NCBI RefSeq assembly: GCF_003730195.1 | Contig: NZ_QWGG01000007.1 | Span: forward strand, 124,001-188,000 | Length of the DNA stretch: 64,000 nucleotides | Direction of reading: 5' to 3' | DNA from: Halosimplex salinum | GTDB taxonomy: Archaea > Halobacteriota > Halobacteria > Halobacteriales > Haloarculaceae | Shown here: positions 41,990 to 51,636 of the stretch, one piece after another | How the letters are laid out: every line of letters begins with the position of its first letter | How positions within the stretch are numbered: position 1 is the first letter of the stretch | Program-made: the position numbers and the translations under genes | The notes under the pieces: generated by a model | What the model was told of the DNA's origin: nothing | Databases searched by the model: none | The model's input: only the letters and a program-made list of their open reading frames with translations

Positions 41990-43688
41990 ACCCGAGTCGC
42001 CGAGTCGGCGGGGGCGGTTCCCGTCGCCCCGGATCAGTGCGACTATCGCGACCGTCGAGGTCCGACGGATGCTCCGCCGTATCCGGTCGCAGGACGTCTG
42101 GCTCGCGCTGGTCGCGGTCAGTTCGCTCGCGGTCCTCGCGGTCCTCCCGATACTGTTCGGTGTGGCCAGCGACTGGGGCGCGTCGTTCGCGAGCGGCGAC
42201 GCCGGTCCAGCCGCCACGGTCGGGTTGCTCGTCGCGGTCGCGTGGGTGTTTCAGGTCGCGATGGCCGTCGTGGCCGGCGTCGGCTCGTACGGCGAGGTCG
42301 ACAACGAGGCGGGGATGCTGACGATCCGCCCGCCGAAAGACGTCGCCGGCGGGATGCTCCTGATGAACACGGTCAGCTACGCGGTCTACCTGCTGGTCCC
42401 GTTCGTCGCGGGGTTCGCCGGGCTGTCGGCCGGCGTCGGCTCGCCGCTCCCGCTCGCGGGTGGACTCGCTGCCGTGGTAGCGATCCTCGCCAGTTCGATG
42501 GCTATCGGCTATCCCGTCGGACTCGCGATAAAGGGCGTCGTCCGTCGCTCCGGGACCCTCTCGCGCCTGAAGCCGGTGATCGGCGGCGTCGTGGTCGTCG
42601 CCTACTTCTGGATAATGTTCGCCGGGCACCTCCCCGCGCTCGTCGACGCGCTCGAACCGGCGACGAGCGGGCCGCCGCTGGGGTGGCTGGGCGACCTGGC
42701 GCTGGTCACGACTCCGGGCGCCGGCGCGTCACCGCTCCGTGCCGCCGGGGCGCTCGCCCTCGCGCTCGTCCTCGTGCCCGTCGGGACACTCGCGACCGTC
42801 CGCGCGGCCACGTACGCGTGGTACGCCGACCCGAGCCGTGACGACGGAGACGAGGTGGAGGGTGAGGGGACGGCACCCGCCGCTCGGACGGCGTCCGCCG
42901 GAACTCCTCCGCTGGACCGCGTGCTCGGACACCTCACCCGGCGACAGGGAACGCTCGGCGTGGCGTCGGTCACGCTCGTGCGGGCCTATCGCGCACCGCT
43001 CCAGCTGGTGTTCGTGGCGGCGCCGCTGCTGTTCGCGCTTCCGATGGTCGAGGGGGTCGTCGCGACCGGGACGGTCCCGGACTACGCGCCGTGGTTCGCG
43101 ATGTTCTACGGCGCGTGGGCCGCCGGCACCGCGTTCCCGCTCAATCTCGTCGGCAACCAGGGGGCGACGCTCCCGGCGCTGCTGACCGCACGCGCCGACG
43201 GCCGGCAGGTCGTCCACGGGAGCGTCCTCGCCGCCGTGCTCCCGCTGGCTCCGGTGACGGCTGCGCTGGCCGCCGCCGCGGCCCACGCGGGCGGACGCTC
43301 GACCACGGCGGTCGCCGCCATCGGCGCGCTCTCGGTCGCCGTCGTCGCCGCCGGCGCGCTGATCGCGGCGGGTCTCGGCGCCCTGTTCCCCCGCTTCGAC
43401 GGGATCGACGTCAGCGGCGGGCGGTCGGCCGTCCCGCCGAGCAAGGCCGCGTTCGCGCTGTTCTCGCTGGTCGTCGTCCTCGCGGTCACCGCCGCCGGCG
43501 TCCTGACCGACGAGGTGTACCACCTGCTGATACACGCGCTGCTCTCGGAGTATCTCCCCTTCGGCCTCTCGGTCACCCTCGACGGCCTCGAGACCGTCTC
43601 GGTCGGCGTCGCCGTCGCCGTCGCGGCCGCCGTCCCGGCGGCGTACCTGCTGGCGGTCCGGCGGATAGACGACTACCGTATCGAGTAA
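41961..43688 (+). CDS. ABC-2-type exporter permease
   Basis: This 575-residue protein has about twelve transmembrane helices arranged in two halves, separated by a cytoplasmic loop (about 270-330). Start at ATG 41961 (MNSTTSSKPEPES) is supported by aaggagg 4-10 nt upstream; the gene overlaps the ATPase gene by 29 nt. The two halves resemble fused ABC-2 permeases. The final segment ends VRRIDDYRIE in the cytoplasm. The substrate is unknown. Confidence 0.9.
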   Translation: MNSTTSSKPEPESPSRRGRFPSPRISATIATVEVRRMLRRIRSQDVWLALVAVSSLAVLAVLPILFGVASDWGASFASGDAGPAATVGLLVAVAWVFQVAMAVVAGVGSYGEVDNEAGMLTIRPPKDVAGGMLLMNTVSYAVYLLVPFVAGFAGLSAGVGSPLPLAGGLAAVVAILASSMAIGYPVGLAIKGVVRRSGTLSRLKPVIGGVVVVAYFWIMFAGHLPALVDALEPATSGPPLGWLGDLALVTTPGAGASPLRAAGALALALVLVPVGTLATVRAATYAWYADPSRDDGDEVEGEGTAPAARTASAGTPPLDRVLGHLTRRQGTLGVASVTLVRAYRAPLQLVFVAAPLLFALPMVEGVVATGTVPDYAPWFAMFYGAWAAGTAFPLNLVGNQGATLPALLTARADGRQVVHGSVLAAVLPLAPVTAALAAAAAHAGGRSTTAVAAIGALSVAVVAAGALIAAGLGALFPRFDGIDVSGGRSAVPPSKAAFALFSLVVVLAVTAAGVLTDEVYHLLIHALLSEYLPFGLSVTLDGLETVSVGVAVAVAAAVPAAYLLAVRRIDDYRIE

Positions 43689-43731
43689 CACGGTCGCGTC
43701 GGGAAGTGCGCCCGTCGGATCGGCTCGAACC

Positions 43732-45837
43732 CTACCGGATCTTCGTGCCGGGTTCGGCGTCGCCGTGGGTGGTCAGCAGGTCGGCCTCCTCGCCGGCGGC
43801 CAGCACCATGCCGTTGGACTCGACGCCGAACAGCTCGGCCTTCTCCATGTTCGCCAGCAGGACGACCTTCGTCCCGGGCAGTTCGTCGAGGTCGTGGAGC
43901 TGCTTGATGCCGGCGACGACCTGTCGCGTCTCGATGCCGATGTCGACCTCCAGCCGGGCGAGTTTGTCCGAGTCCTCGATGGGCTCGGCCGACTCGATCC
44001 GCCCGACGCGGATGTCGACCTCCTCGAAGTCGTCGAAACTGATGCGGTTCTCGGCGAGGGCTTCCACGTCCATACTCCCGTCCTCGCCCTCGTCGGCCTC
44101 GTCGGTTTCGGTTTCCGCGTCGTCCGCGTCGGCCGCGTCGGCGACCTCCTGCACGCGGTCCTCGAGTTTCTGGTTCAGTTCCTCGACGCGCTCGTCCTCG
44201 ATCTTCTCGAACAGTTCGGTGGGTTCGCCGAAGTCGGCCGGCGGCGCTTCGAGCGCGTCGTCGAGGGTGGCGTCGGCGACCGATCCGTCCTCGCCGAGCT
44301 GGTCCCAGAGGCGGCCGGCGGTGTCGGGCGTGGCCGGGTAGACGAGGACTGCGACGGCCTTGGCGACCTGGACGCAGTCGCGGACGACCGGCGCGGCCTC
44401 GTCGTCGTCCAGGTTCCAGGGCTCGTGGCGCTGGATGTACTCGTTGCCGAAGCCCGCGAGGCGGACCGCGGCCTGCGTGGCCTTCCGCACGGAGTAGTCG
44501 TTGATCGCGGCTTCGAACTCCTCGACGGCCTCCTCGATGCGCTCGCGGACCTCGCTGGACACCTCTACCTCGGGCGTGCCGCCGAAGTTCCGTTCGGCGA
44601 AGAGGAGCGACCGATAGGCGAAGTTACCGACGTTGCCGACGAGTTCGCCGTTGACCCGCTCCTGGAAGCGGTCCCAGGAGAAGTCGATCTCGTCCTGGAA
44701 GCCGCCGACGGTGGTGAGGTAGTACCGGAGGGTGTCCGGGTGGAACCCCTCGTCGAGGAACTCGCGGGCCCAGATGGCGCGATTGCGACTCGTGGAGAAC
44801 GCGTCGCCGTCGAGGTTCATGAACCCGCTGGCGACGACGGCGCGGGGCTCGTTGTAGTCGGCGCCCCGGAGCATCGCCGGCCAGAAGACGGTGTGGTGCT
44901 GGATGATGTCCTGCCCGATGATGTGGACGATCTCCCCGCCGTCGGGGCGGTCGTCGGTCCCGTGGTTCTTCCAGGTCGCCTCCCAGTCGTAGGTGTCGCT
45001 CCCGACGCGCTCGCTGTACTGCTTCGTCGAGGAGACGTACTCGATGGGCGCGTCGACCCAGACGTACAGGACGAGGTCCTGCCCGCCGTCGTCGCCGGGG
45101 TAGTCGACGCCCCAGTCCATGTCGCGGGTGATACACAGGTCCTCGAGTTCGCCCTCGATCCACTCGCGGGGCTGGTTCTTCGCGTTGTCCGTGCCCTCGA
45201 GGCGGTCGATGAACCCCTGCAGGTACTCCTGGAAGTCGGCGAGGCGGAGGAACTTGTGGTCGCGGGCGCGGTACTCGGCGGGGTTGCCGGTGATGGCGCT
45301 GACGGGGTCTTCGATCTCGCCGGGTTCGAGGTGGCGCTGACAGCCGTCGTCGCACTCGTCGCCGCGGGCGTTCGCGCCGCAGTGGGGGCAGGTCCCCTCG
45401 ACGAAGCGGTCGGGGAGCCATTGGTCGGCGTCGGGGTCGTAGGCGACCTGTATCTCCTTCTCGTGGACGTGGTCGCCGTCGATCCACGACTCGACGAACT
45501 CCCGGGTGAGTTGCTGGTTCGTGTCGTCGTGTGTGTGGCCGTAGTTGTCGAAGTCGACGTCGAAGCGCGGGAACGTCTCCTCGTACTGTTCGTGGTAGCC
45601 CAGCGCGAGCTCCTCGGGGTCGACACCCTTCTCGGTCGCCTCGACGGCGATGGGGGTGCCGTGCATGTCGGACCCGCTGACGAACGCTGTCTGCTGGCCG
45701 AGCGTCCGCAGGGCGCGCGAGAGCACGTCGCCGCCGACGTACGTGCGCAGGTGGCCGATGTGCAGGTCGCCGTTGGCGTAGGGCAACCCGCAGGTCACGA
45801 CCGCGGGGTTCTCCGTGGGAAAGTCGTCGTGGCTCAT
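43732..45837 (-). CDS. metG: Methionyl-tRNA synthetase
   Basis: This 701-residue enzyme has a class I HIGH motif as LHIGHLRTYV at about 21-30 and a KMSKS counterpart FSTSRNRAIW. The zinc knuckle CPHCGANARGDECDDGC matches the long archaeal form. A C-terminal EMAP-type tRNA-binding domain (VDIRVGRIESAEPIEDSDKL) is fused, preceded by an acidic linker. It charges tRNA-Met. A TATA-like cgttaaag lies about 28 nt upstream. Confidence 0.97.
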   Translation of the reverse strand: MSHDDFPTENPAVVTCGLPYANGDLHIGHLRTYVGGDVLSRALRTLGQQTAFVSGSDMHGTPIAVEATEKGVDPEELALGYHEQYEETFPRFDVDFDNYGHTHDDTNQQLTREFVESWIDGDHVHEKEIQVAYDPDADQWLPDRFVEGTCPHCGANARGDECDDGCQRHLEPGEIEDPVSAITGNPAEYRARDHKFLRLADFQEYLQGFIDRLEGTDNAKNQPREWIEGELEDLCITRDMDWGVDYPGDDGGQDLVLYVWVDAPIEYVSSTKQYSERVGSDTYDWEATWKNHGTDDRPDGGEIVHIIGQDIIQHHTVFWPAMLRGADYNEPRAVVASGFMNLDGDAFSTSRNRAIWAREFLDEGFHPDTLRYYLTTVGGFQDEIDFSWDRFQERVNGELVGNVGNFAYRSLLFAERNFGGTPEVEVSSEVRERIEEAVEEFEAAINDYSVRKATQAAVRLAGFGNEYIQRHEPWNLDDDEAAPVVRDCVQVAKAVAVLVYPATPDTAGRLWDQLGEDGSVADATLDDALEAPPADFGEPTELFEKIEDERVEELNQKLEDRVQEVADAADADDAETETDEADEGEDGSMDVEALAENRISFDDFEEVDIRVGRIESAEPIEDSDKLARLEVDIGIETRQVVAGIKQLHDLDELPGTKVVLLANMEKAELFGVESNGMVLAAGEEADLLTTHGDAEPGTKIR

Positions 45838-46150
45838 ACTATGCGATACCTCCAGTCGACTCTTTAACGCGGTGATTCGATGTCATCGTGGATCGGCTGT
45901 CCGTGGTCGTCTCTGTGGGCGGTGCGTGCGAGGGCCGACGTTTCACCGGTCGCGTCGGACCGCGCTGGTCCGCTGTGGGGTATGAGCCCACGGACGGCGA
46001 CTGGGTCCACCCGGCGCTACCGAGAAGGTCGCATGCGCATACGGCCGGGTGGACCCGCGTGGAACACACCGGAGGATACCGCGGCGTCGGCAAAAAGGTT
46101 GGTCTTCCGTGGGACGAGTCACCAACTGCCGGTGGGAGGGCCGACCCGGT
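45838..46150. other. Intergenic stretch (313 bp)
   Basis: It holds the metG promoter (45864-45870). I see no convincing coding frame on either strand; the frames open here lack coding-like composition and start signals. Confidence 0.5.
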
Positions 46151-46828
46151 TCAGTCTTCGACCGAGACGCCGCCGAACAGGGCGAATCCAGTGACGACGA
46201 GGTCGACCTCGTCGTGTTCCTCCTCGCGGCGGGGGCGCTCGTCGTCGGCCGCGCCGAACAGGGGTAACACGTCGACGCGGACGTTCCAGTCGCGGGGGAC
46301 GACGACTTCGACGCCACCGAACATGGCGTTGGCGTTGATCGTCGCGGGCGGATGTTCGACCACCGCGTCGCGCAGGTCGAGTTCGACGGCGCCGAACGCG
46401 GCGGTCAGGTCCGCCCCGTGAAACGCCTTCGAGGTCGAGCGCTCGGCGCGTCCGCCGAACACGGCGACCGTGGTCAGGAAGTCGGACTCCCTGGCCACGG
46501 CGCGGGCGCGGTACTGGCCGAGGATCAGCGAGAGGCCGAAGAGGACGATCAACACCGGCCACAGCGAGAAGACGGTGTCGGCCGCGAGGTAGTCGAGCGC
46601 GACGAGTTGCCAGCCCCCGGCGACCAGCACGACCATGAGCGGGCCGACGACGTTGCGGAACCCGCTGGCGACGATGGCGAACAGTCCGATCAGGACGAAC
46701 AGCGTCGGGACGTAGCCCAGCAGGCGTTCCGTGTCGTAGACGCCGGTCGTTCGAGCGAGCAGTACCAGGCCGAGGAGCACGACGACTCCACCGACGAGTA
46801 CCTGTGAGGTGACGCGACGGTACTCCAT
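46151..46828 (-). CDS. LiaF/DUF5668-like membrane protein
   Basis: This 225-residue protein has about four transmembrane helices (residues 10-115), then a soluble beta-solenoid-like C-terminus with FGGRAERSTSKAFHGADLTA, AAFGAVELDLRDA and AMFGGVEVVVP. This is the repeat pattern of LiaF-type C-terminal domains (DUF2154/DUF5668), which sense envelope stress in bacteria. The role in archaea is unknown. ATG at 46828 (MEYRRVTS) is chosen, as longer frames run into unrelated sequence. Confidence 0.8.
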   Translation of the reverse strand: MEYRRVTSQVLVGGVVVLLGLVLLARTTGVYDTERLLGYVPTLFVLIGLFAIVASGFRNVVGPLMVVLVAGGWQLVALDYLAADTVFSLWPVLIVLFGLSLILGQYRARAVARESDFLTTVAVFGGRAERSTSKAFHGADLTAAFGAVELDLRDAVVEHPPATINANAMFGGVEVVVPRDWNVRVDVLPLFGAADDERPRREEEHDEVDLVVTGFALFGGVSVED

Positions 46829-46938
46829 ACGAAAGGTTCGTTGGGTGACACGATAAAGATAGCTGGGACGGGGACTAACACGAGCGATGTGGGGCGTATG
46901 TGGAACGAACGACGGACGGACGTCGCAACCGCCGAGCG

Positions 46939-47241
46939 TCACTCCCAGGTGATCTTGACGAGGAAGGCGACGGCGACGAGTTCGAGGACGTTCACCGCCA
47001 TCGTGCCGCGCTTGGCGATGGGGGCGGAGTAGTAGACCCACTCGTGGAAGGTCGGGTGGAACGAGTAGAGGTAGAACGTCAGGAGGTTCTGGGCGAGGAG
47101 GACGCAGGCGAACACGAGGAGGCCGAGCGTGTGCTTGGCGCCGTGAGAGCGGTAGTTGCGGGCCCAGACGGTCGCCAGCCCGAGCAGTAACACGATGTTG
47201 AGGAGGACGGCGGCGCGGGCGACCTCGAACCAGGGGTTCAT
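46939..47241 (-). CDS. Small membrane protein (DUF7521 type)
   Basis: This 100-residue protein has three transmembrane helices: AAVLLNIVLLLGLATVWA, LGLLVFACVLLAQNLLTFYLY and AVNVLELVAVAFLVKI. A polar loop contains SFHPTFHEWVYYSAP with His residues that could bind metal. In haloarchaea such a protein often sits beside a small ArsR-like HTH gene, as here (47327-47614), which may regulate it. The TATA-like catataac box at about 47270-47277 and a ggaggg before the ATG are seen. Confidence 0.78.
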   Translation of the reverse strand: MNPWFEVARAAVLLNIVLLLGLATVWARNYRSHGAKHTLGLLVFACVLLAQNLLTFYLYSFHPTFHEWVYYSAPIAKRGTMAVNVLELVAVAFLVKITWE

Positions 47242-47326
47242 CCTCGACTCCCTCCTTTGGGGTACTCCGTGTTATATGCTGTCCAAATTGTCTCCACACT
47301 CCGGCGGTCGGTAGTCGGTCGTTGAG

Positions 47327-47614
47327 TCATGATTCCTCCTCCAGAACGGTCGCGAGGACCTCCTCGACGGTGTCCCAGTTGGCCCGACACTGGTCGGTGG
47401 GCAGGTAGACGGCGCCGTAGTCGTCGCCGCTGGCGGCGACGACGTTGTTGTCCGCCAGCACGTCGAGGTGGTGACGGACGGTCGTGTAGTCGAGGTCCAG
47501 ATCCTCGGCGAGCTGGTTCGCGTTGCGCGGCCGCTCGTCTATCGCTCGCAGGAGTCGCGCCCGATTCTCACCCCCGCGGGTGCTGGCGAACACGTACCAC
47601 AGCACCCCTTCCAT
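47327..47614 (-). CDS. ArsR-like winged-HTH regulator
   Basis: This is a 95-residue single-domain HTH. Helices 2-3 read NRARLLRAIDERPRNANQLAEDL and YTTVRHHLDVLADNNVVAAS. No Cys pair typical of metal-sensing ArsR is seen. It is followed by the DUF7521-type membrane protein in the same direction, suggesting a regulator-membrane pair. ATG at 47614 (MEGVLWYVF) is used; a TATA-like cttacaa lies about 27 nt upstream. Confidence 0.85.
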   Translation of the reverse strand: MEGVLWYVFASTRGGENRARLLRAIDERPRNANQLAEDLDLDYTTVRHHLDVLADNNVVAASGDDYGAVYLPTDQCRANWDTVEEVLATVLEEES

Positions 47615-47739
47615 TACCCGTAGGTGAACTGGCCCCCTTGTAAGCGCACCGGCGACGGAACCGCGGACGGCGGCGGTGAGTCGGGTCTGCGGGCCGGTGG
47701 TCGCCGGTGGTCGCCGCGGCTGTCGCGGTCGGTGGCCGG

Positions 47740-48312
47740 TCAGATCGAGGCGACGGCGCCGCGGAAGATCAGGATCCAGACGAGGAACCGCCCGACGCTC
47801 CCGACGAACGTGGCGAGAGCGAACTTGACGTAGTCGTCTTCGAGGACGGCGAAGGCGTAAATCGACAGCGTGTCGGGGAAGGCGGGCACCGAGAGCGCGA
47901 GTGCGAGTCCGGCGTAGCCGTACTTCTTCGAGAGCTGGACGACTTTCGACTGCGACCACTCGATCACGTCGAACCGCGAGCGCCGGAGGGCGCGGACGAC
48001 CGGGCCCGCTTCCTTGGCCTCCTGCCCGATGTGGAAGGCGAAGACGCTCCCCGCGGACTTGCCGACGCTGGCGACGAACACGACGAGGGTGAGGTTCGCC
48101 CATATCGGCAGGCCGAGGCGGAGTTCGTTCGCCAGCGGGAGGACGATCTCCGAGGGGAGCGGCAGGATGAACGTGATCAGGAAGGAGTAGGCGGCGACGA
48201 TGAGGAGACCGGCGGGTCCAGTCGCTGTGCAGACCGCTTCGACGACCGTCGACCCGCCGGGGTCGCTACAGCTACCGGCGAGGACGAGCACGGGGACCTC
48301 GGCGAAGGGCAC
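47740..48312 (-). CDS. DedA/VTT-domain membrane protein
   Basis: This 190-residue protein has about five membrane segments. The VTT (SNARE-associated) domain runs residues about 35-185, including LPLPSEIVLPLANEL and the amphipathic VPAFPDTLSIYAFAVL block with SVGRFLVWIL. DedA-type proteins act as lipid flippases/scramblases. It is closest to the YqaA-like type because of short loops. The start ATG at 48312 carries a short Cys-containing region before the first helix. Confidence 0.85.
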   Translation of the reverse strand: MPFAEVPVLVLAGSCSDPGGSTVVEAVCTATGPAGLLIVAAYSFLITFILPLPSEIVLPLANELRLGLPIWANLTLVVFVASVGKSAGSVFAFHIGQEAKEAGPVVRALRRSRFDVIEWSQSKVVQLSKKYGYAGLALALSVPAFPDTLSIYAFAVLEDDYVKFALATFVGSVGRFLVWILIFRGAVASI

Positions 48313-48367
48313 GAGCGGCGATTGCGGCCGGGTTGTCGTAAGCTTTCATATTTTCCCACTATATCCG

Positions 48368-49417
48368 TCAGTACCAGTCGAGGTCCGCGACGAACGAGCG
48401 GAGCATCGACCTGGTGACGTGCGGCATACAGACGACGCGCATCTCGCCGGCGCCGGTCTTCGTGACGCGCCAGCCCCGGGAGCGAAGCTCCTCGGTCATC
48501 GGCACCGAGAGGTCGGCGGCGACCAGCGGGAGTTCCGGTTCGACGACCGCGTGGCCGCGGGCGGCGAGTCGGTCGGCGAGCCACTCGGCGTTGTCCATCG
48601 ACGCGCGGTACTGCTCGCGGTACCCCTCGGACCAGAGCGCCTCCATCGCGGCGACGGCGCTGGCGACGCCCGCACCGCTCCGGGTGCCGGTCAGCGTCAC
48701 CTGCGAGGTCGACTCCAGGTACGGCGTCTGGATGGCGAGTTCGTCGAGCAACGCCCGCGAGCGGACCAGCAGGCCGCCCGCCGGGATCGCGGCCTGCCCC
48801 ATCTTGTGCGGGTCGATGGTCATCGTGTCGACGTCGGCGTGGCCGAAGTGCCACTCGTGGTCGGTGAAGGGGAGGGCGAACCCGCCCCACGCGGCGTCGA
48901 CGTGACAGAGGGCGCCGGCGTCGTGGGCGAGGTCGGCGAGGGCGGGGACGGGGTCGACGTAGCCGTACTCGGTCGAGCCCGCGACGGCGACGACGCAGAC
49001 GGTGTCGTCGTCGACGAGTCGACTCATCGCCGCCGGGTCGGCGCGGTGGTCGGTCGTCGGCGCGGTGCGAAGCTCGACGCCGAGCAGGTCCGCCGCTTTG
49101 GTGAAGGAGAAGTGGGCGCTGGTGGGCGCGACGACGTTGGGATCGTCGGTGTCGGCGCGATTGCGGGCGATCCGGACCGCCTGGATGTTGGCCTCCGTCC
49201 CGCCGCTCGCGACGTAGCCCTCGGGGTCGGGGTGACCGGTCACCTCGCCGAGGAGGCCGACCGCGCGTTCTTCGAGAGTGGCGACGCTTTCGTAGGTGCC
49301 CGGGTCACCGGGGTTGGTCGCGAGGAAGCGTTCGGCCGCGTCCCGAGCCGCGGGGTGCGGTTCGGTGCACATCGACGACAGGACGCGCTCGAAATCCTGC
49401 GGCTCGGCCAGCTGCAT
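48368..49417 (-). CDS. mfnA: PLP decarboxylase (MfnA-type aspartate/tyrosine decarboxylase)
   Basis: This 349-residue PLP enzyme has its PLP lysine in TIDPHKMGQ (Lys205); the cofactor-binding His is in [10 protein letters not shown] and Asp in CHVDAAWGG. In haloarchaea the MfnA-type enzyme decarboxylates L-aspartate to beta-alanine for CoA, or tyrosine to tyramine in methanogens; for this organism the aspartate role is the better guess. ATG at 49417 (MQLAEPQDF) is supported by length. It is not in an operon. Confidence 0.92.
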   Translation of the reverse strand: MQLAEPQDFERVLSSMCTEPHPAARDAAERFLATNPGDPGTYESVATLEERAVGLLGEVTGHPDPEGYVASGGTEANIQAVRIARNRADTDDPNVVAPTSAHFSFTKAADLLGVELRTAPTTDHRADPAAMSRLVDDDTVCVVAVAGSTEYGYVDPVPALADLAHDAGALCHVDAAWGGFALPFTDHEWHFGHADVDTMTIDPHKMGQAAIPAGGLLVRSRALLDELAIQTPYLESTSQVTLTGTRSGAGVASAVAAMEALWSEGYREQYRASMDNAEWLADRLAARGHAVVEPELPLVAADLSVPMTEELRSRGWRVTKTGAGEMRVVCMPHVTRSMLRSFVADLDWY

Positions 49418-49485
49418 ACCGACAGACACGGATGCGAGTCGTTTAGCTATTGCGCTCTCTGGCGGCGTCGGTCCGCGTTCCAGCC

Positions 49486-50217
49486 TCAGTCGACGGCCCG
49501 TTCGAGGTACTCGATCAGGTCGTCGACGACCGCGGGGTCGTAGGTGACGACGCCCGTGTACTCGTCGGGGTCGGCCTCCTCGGCGATCATCGCGCACTTC
49601 CGGCCGTCGGCTCCGTCACCGTCGAAGGCGACGACCCAGAACTCGGTGAGTTCACCGGTCGTGTCGGGTTCGACGGTGACGTTCTCGATCGGGGGCGGCT
49701 CCCAGTCGGGCGTCCCGAACACGACCACTTCGAGATCCGTCGACCCGACCAGTCGCCGGTACGCCGGTACCTGGGCTCTGAACGCGGACAGCGACTGGAA
49801 GGTGACGGAGAGCCGACCGCGGCCGTGGCGGTAGGCGCGGTCCTCTATCTCGCGAGCGGTCGCCACCAGTCGGCGCCTGTCGTCCATCACGAACGTCGTC
49901 CCCGAGAGCAGCGAGACGAGTTCGCGATACGCGGACTCCCTGGTCTCCGTGTCCCACGGCGGCCGCTCTACGGGGTCTCGCAGGTCGCCGAGCGCCGCCG
50001 CGGAGACCGACCCGAGGTGTCGGTCGCCGCTCCTGACGGTGAGATAGCTGTCGGACTCGGGGATCGGGAGGTACTCGTGGGTCAGCGTCGCGTCGAACTG
50101 CCCGAGCACCGACTCGACGTCCGCGTAGGCTTCGGGACCGAACGTCGTTATCCGTTTCACCGGACCGCGCGCCCGGTCGCGCAGTTCCCTGAGCGACGTG
50201 GCGGTGTCAGTTTCCAT
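49486..50217 (-). CDS. DICT-domain sensory protein
   Basis: This 243-residue protein has a DICT domain at about 1-150 ([20 protein letters not shown] and [18 protein letters not shown]). The C-terminal part, [22 protein letters not shown], is the closing segment. DICT domains accompany light- and redox-sensing proteins. Its start overlaps the upstream HTH gene by 11 nt, so the pair is one unit: HTH plus sensor. Confidence 0.8.
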   Translation of the reverse strand: METDTATSLRELRDRARGPVKRITTFGPEAYADVESVLGQFDATLTHEYLPIPESDSYLTVRSGDRHLGSVSAAALGDLRDPVERPPWDTETRESAYRELVSLLSGTTFVMDDRRRLVATAREIEDRAYRHGRGRLSVTFQSLSAFRAQVPAYRRLVGSTDLEVVVFGTPDWEPPPIENVTVEPDTTGELTEFWVVAFDGDGADGRKCAMIAEEADPDEYTGVVTYDPAVVDDLIEYLERAVD

Positions 50218-50686
50218 CCCCCGGCCCCCCGCTGTCGGTGCCGCTCCCGCGGTTCACGCTCCCGTCGCTCTCGGACGTCGTCGAGTCGGTCGACTGTCCA
50301 CACCCGCTCTCGTCGACCGCGGCGAGCACCCGTTCGAGGTCGAGTCTGGCCGCGCTCGTATCGGCGTCGAGCGAGGCGTCGACCACCTCGTCGGCGGCCG
50401 CCGAGAGGCCGAGGAACGTGACCGTCCCGGAGTCGGTGTCGTAGCGCACGAGTCCCGCTTCGGCGAGCGCGGGCAGGTGGGCGTGGTGGAGTGTCGCCCG
50501 CACGTTCCGGTCGGTCATCGACTCGCCCCGGCCCGGTCCGGCCTCGATCCACCCGGTCACCGTCTCCGCCAGCGTGGCGAACGACGCCGTCTCGTGCTCC
50601 CGGAGGTAGTAGACCACGACCCGACGGTGGGGGTGCGACAGCACCTGAAACAAGTGGGAGACTTCCTCTGTGTCGCCTGTTACCAT
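50207..50686 (-). CDS. DUF7344-type winged-HTH regulator (coupled to DICT)
   Basis: This 159-residue protein has a winged helix at residues about 8-95 (HLFQVLSHPHRRVVVYYLREH, VRATLHHAHLPALAEAGLVRY) of the DUF7344 type. The tail from about 110 to 159 is disordered and Ser/Thr/Gly-rich. It is the first gene of the HTH-DICT pair. A likely DNA-binding partner for the DICT sensor. Confidence 0.83.
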   Translation of the reverse strand: MVTGDTEEVSHLFQVLSHPHRRVVVYYLREHETASFATLAETVTGWIEAGPGRGESMTDRNVRATLHHAHLPALAEAGLVRYDTDSGTVTFLGLSAAADEVVDASLDADTSAARLDLERVLAAVDESGCGQSTDSTTSESDGSVNRGSGTDSGGPGDGN

Positions 50687-50874
50687 CTATGTATATCGTA
50701 TCGCTTCGATGAAGAATCTATTGGCCGTTGGAACGCTCCCACTCGGGGAGACGGCGGAGACGCCGGAGTCGGGCCGTGGGCGATCAGGGCGTCCGGTCGG
50801 GCGGTAAGTGAGAGTTGTCGCGCGGTCGCGATCGACTACCGAAACTTATAGCGGCGGCCGTCTTACGCGGTGGT

Positions 50875-51618
50875 ATGTCCACCGAGCAGTCTCTGGCGGG
50901 ACAGTCAGCGATCGTCACCGGCGCCAGTTCCGGGATCGGCGAGGCGACGGCCCACGCCCTCGCCGAGGACGGCGCCGACGTGGCGCTGGCCGCCCGGCGC
51001 GAAGAGCGACTCGAATCGATCGCGGCCGACCTCGAAGACGCCTACGGGGTCGAGACGCTGGTCGTCCCGACGAACGTCCGCGACGAGGACGCCGTCGACG
51101 ACCTGGTCGACCGGACCGTCGACGCCTTCGGCGGCCTCGACCTGCTGGTCAACAACGTCGGCGTCGTCGCCGGCGAGGGCGTCGACGACCTCTCGACCGA
51201 GGAGTACCGCACGATGATGGAGGTCAACGTCGACGGCTACTTCTTCGCGACGCGCGCGGCCTTGCCCCACCTCCGCGAGTCCTCGGGGACGCTCGTGTTC
51301 ATCGGGAGCTTCGCGGGCCAGTACCCCCGGCCGTTCAACCCGGTGTACGCCGCCTCGAAGTGGTGGGTCCGCGGCTTCGCCAAGAGCGTCTCCGCCGACG
51401 TGGGCGAGGACGACGTGGCCGTCACGACGATCAACCCCGCCGAGGTCCGCAGCGAGTTCGCCAGCGAGAGCGGCGAGTCCTTCGAGGAGCGCTTCGAGCG
51501 CGGCGAGGCATCCGAGCCGACCGAGATCGCCGAGGCCGTCCGCTTCGCCGCGAAACAGGACCCCTCGATGGTCTCCGAGATGGACCTGTATCGCCGCGAC
51601 AAGCTGACGTTCTTCTGA
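50875..51618 (+). CDS. Short-chain dehydrogenase/reductase
   Basis: This 247-residue SDR has the cofactor motif TGASSGIGEATA (about 16-27), NNVG as the NNxG motif, the catalytic Ser in VFIGSFAGQ and YAASK as the YxxxK pair. It is NAD(P)-dependent with unknown substrate. ATG at 50875 is supported by TATA-like cttata about 27 nt upstream (leaderless). Confidence 0.93.
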   Translation: MSTEQSLAGQSAIVTGASSGIGEATAHALAEDGADVALAARREERLESIAADLEDAYGVETLVVPTNVRDEDAVDDLVDRTVDAFGGLDLLVNNVGVVAGEGVDDLSTEEYRTMMEVNVDGYFFATRAALPHLRESSGTLVFIGSFAGQYPRPFNPVYAASKWWVRGFAKSVSADVGEDDVAVTTINPAEVRSEFASESGESFEERFERGEASEPTEIAEAVRFAAKQDPSMVSEMDLYRRDKLTFF

Positions 51619-51636
51619 AAAATCCGGCGGGCGAGT

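Noticed and set aside
43765-45867. 700-codon frame antisense to metG
   Set aside because: It mirrors the GC-rich codon pattern of the certain metG gene; the antisense product has no domain and is Val/Gly/Asp/Arg-biased as shadows are.
45888-46421. Small genes in the metG-LiaF gap
   Set aside because: Both-strand frames have no coding-like start region, no recognisable domain, and run into the LiaF-like gene on the other strand.
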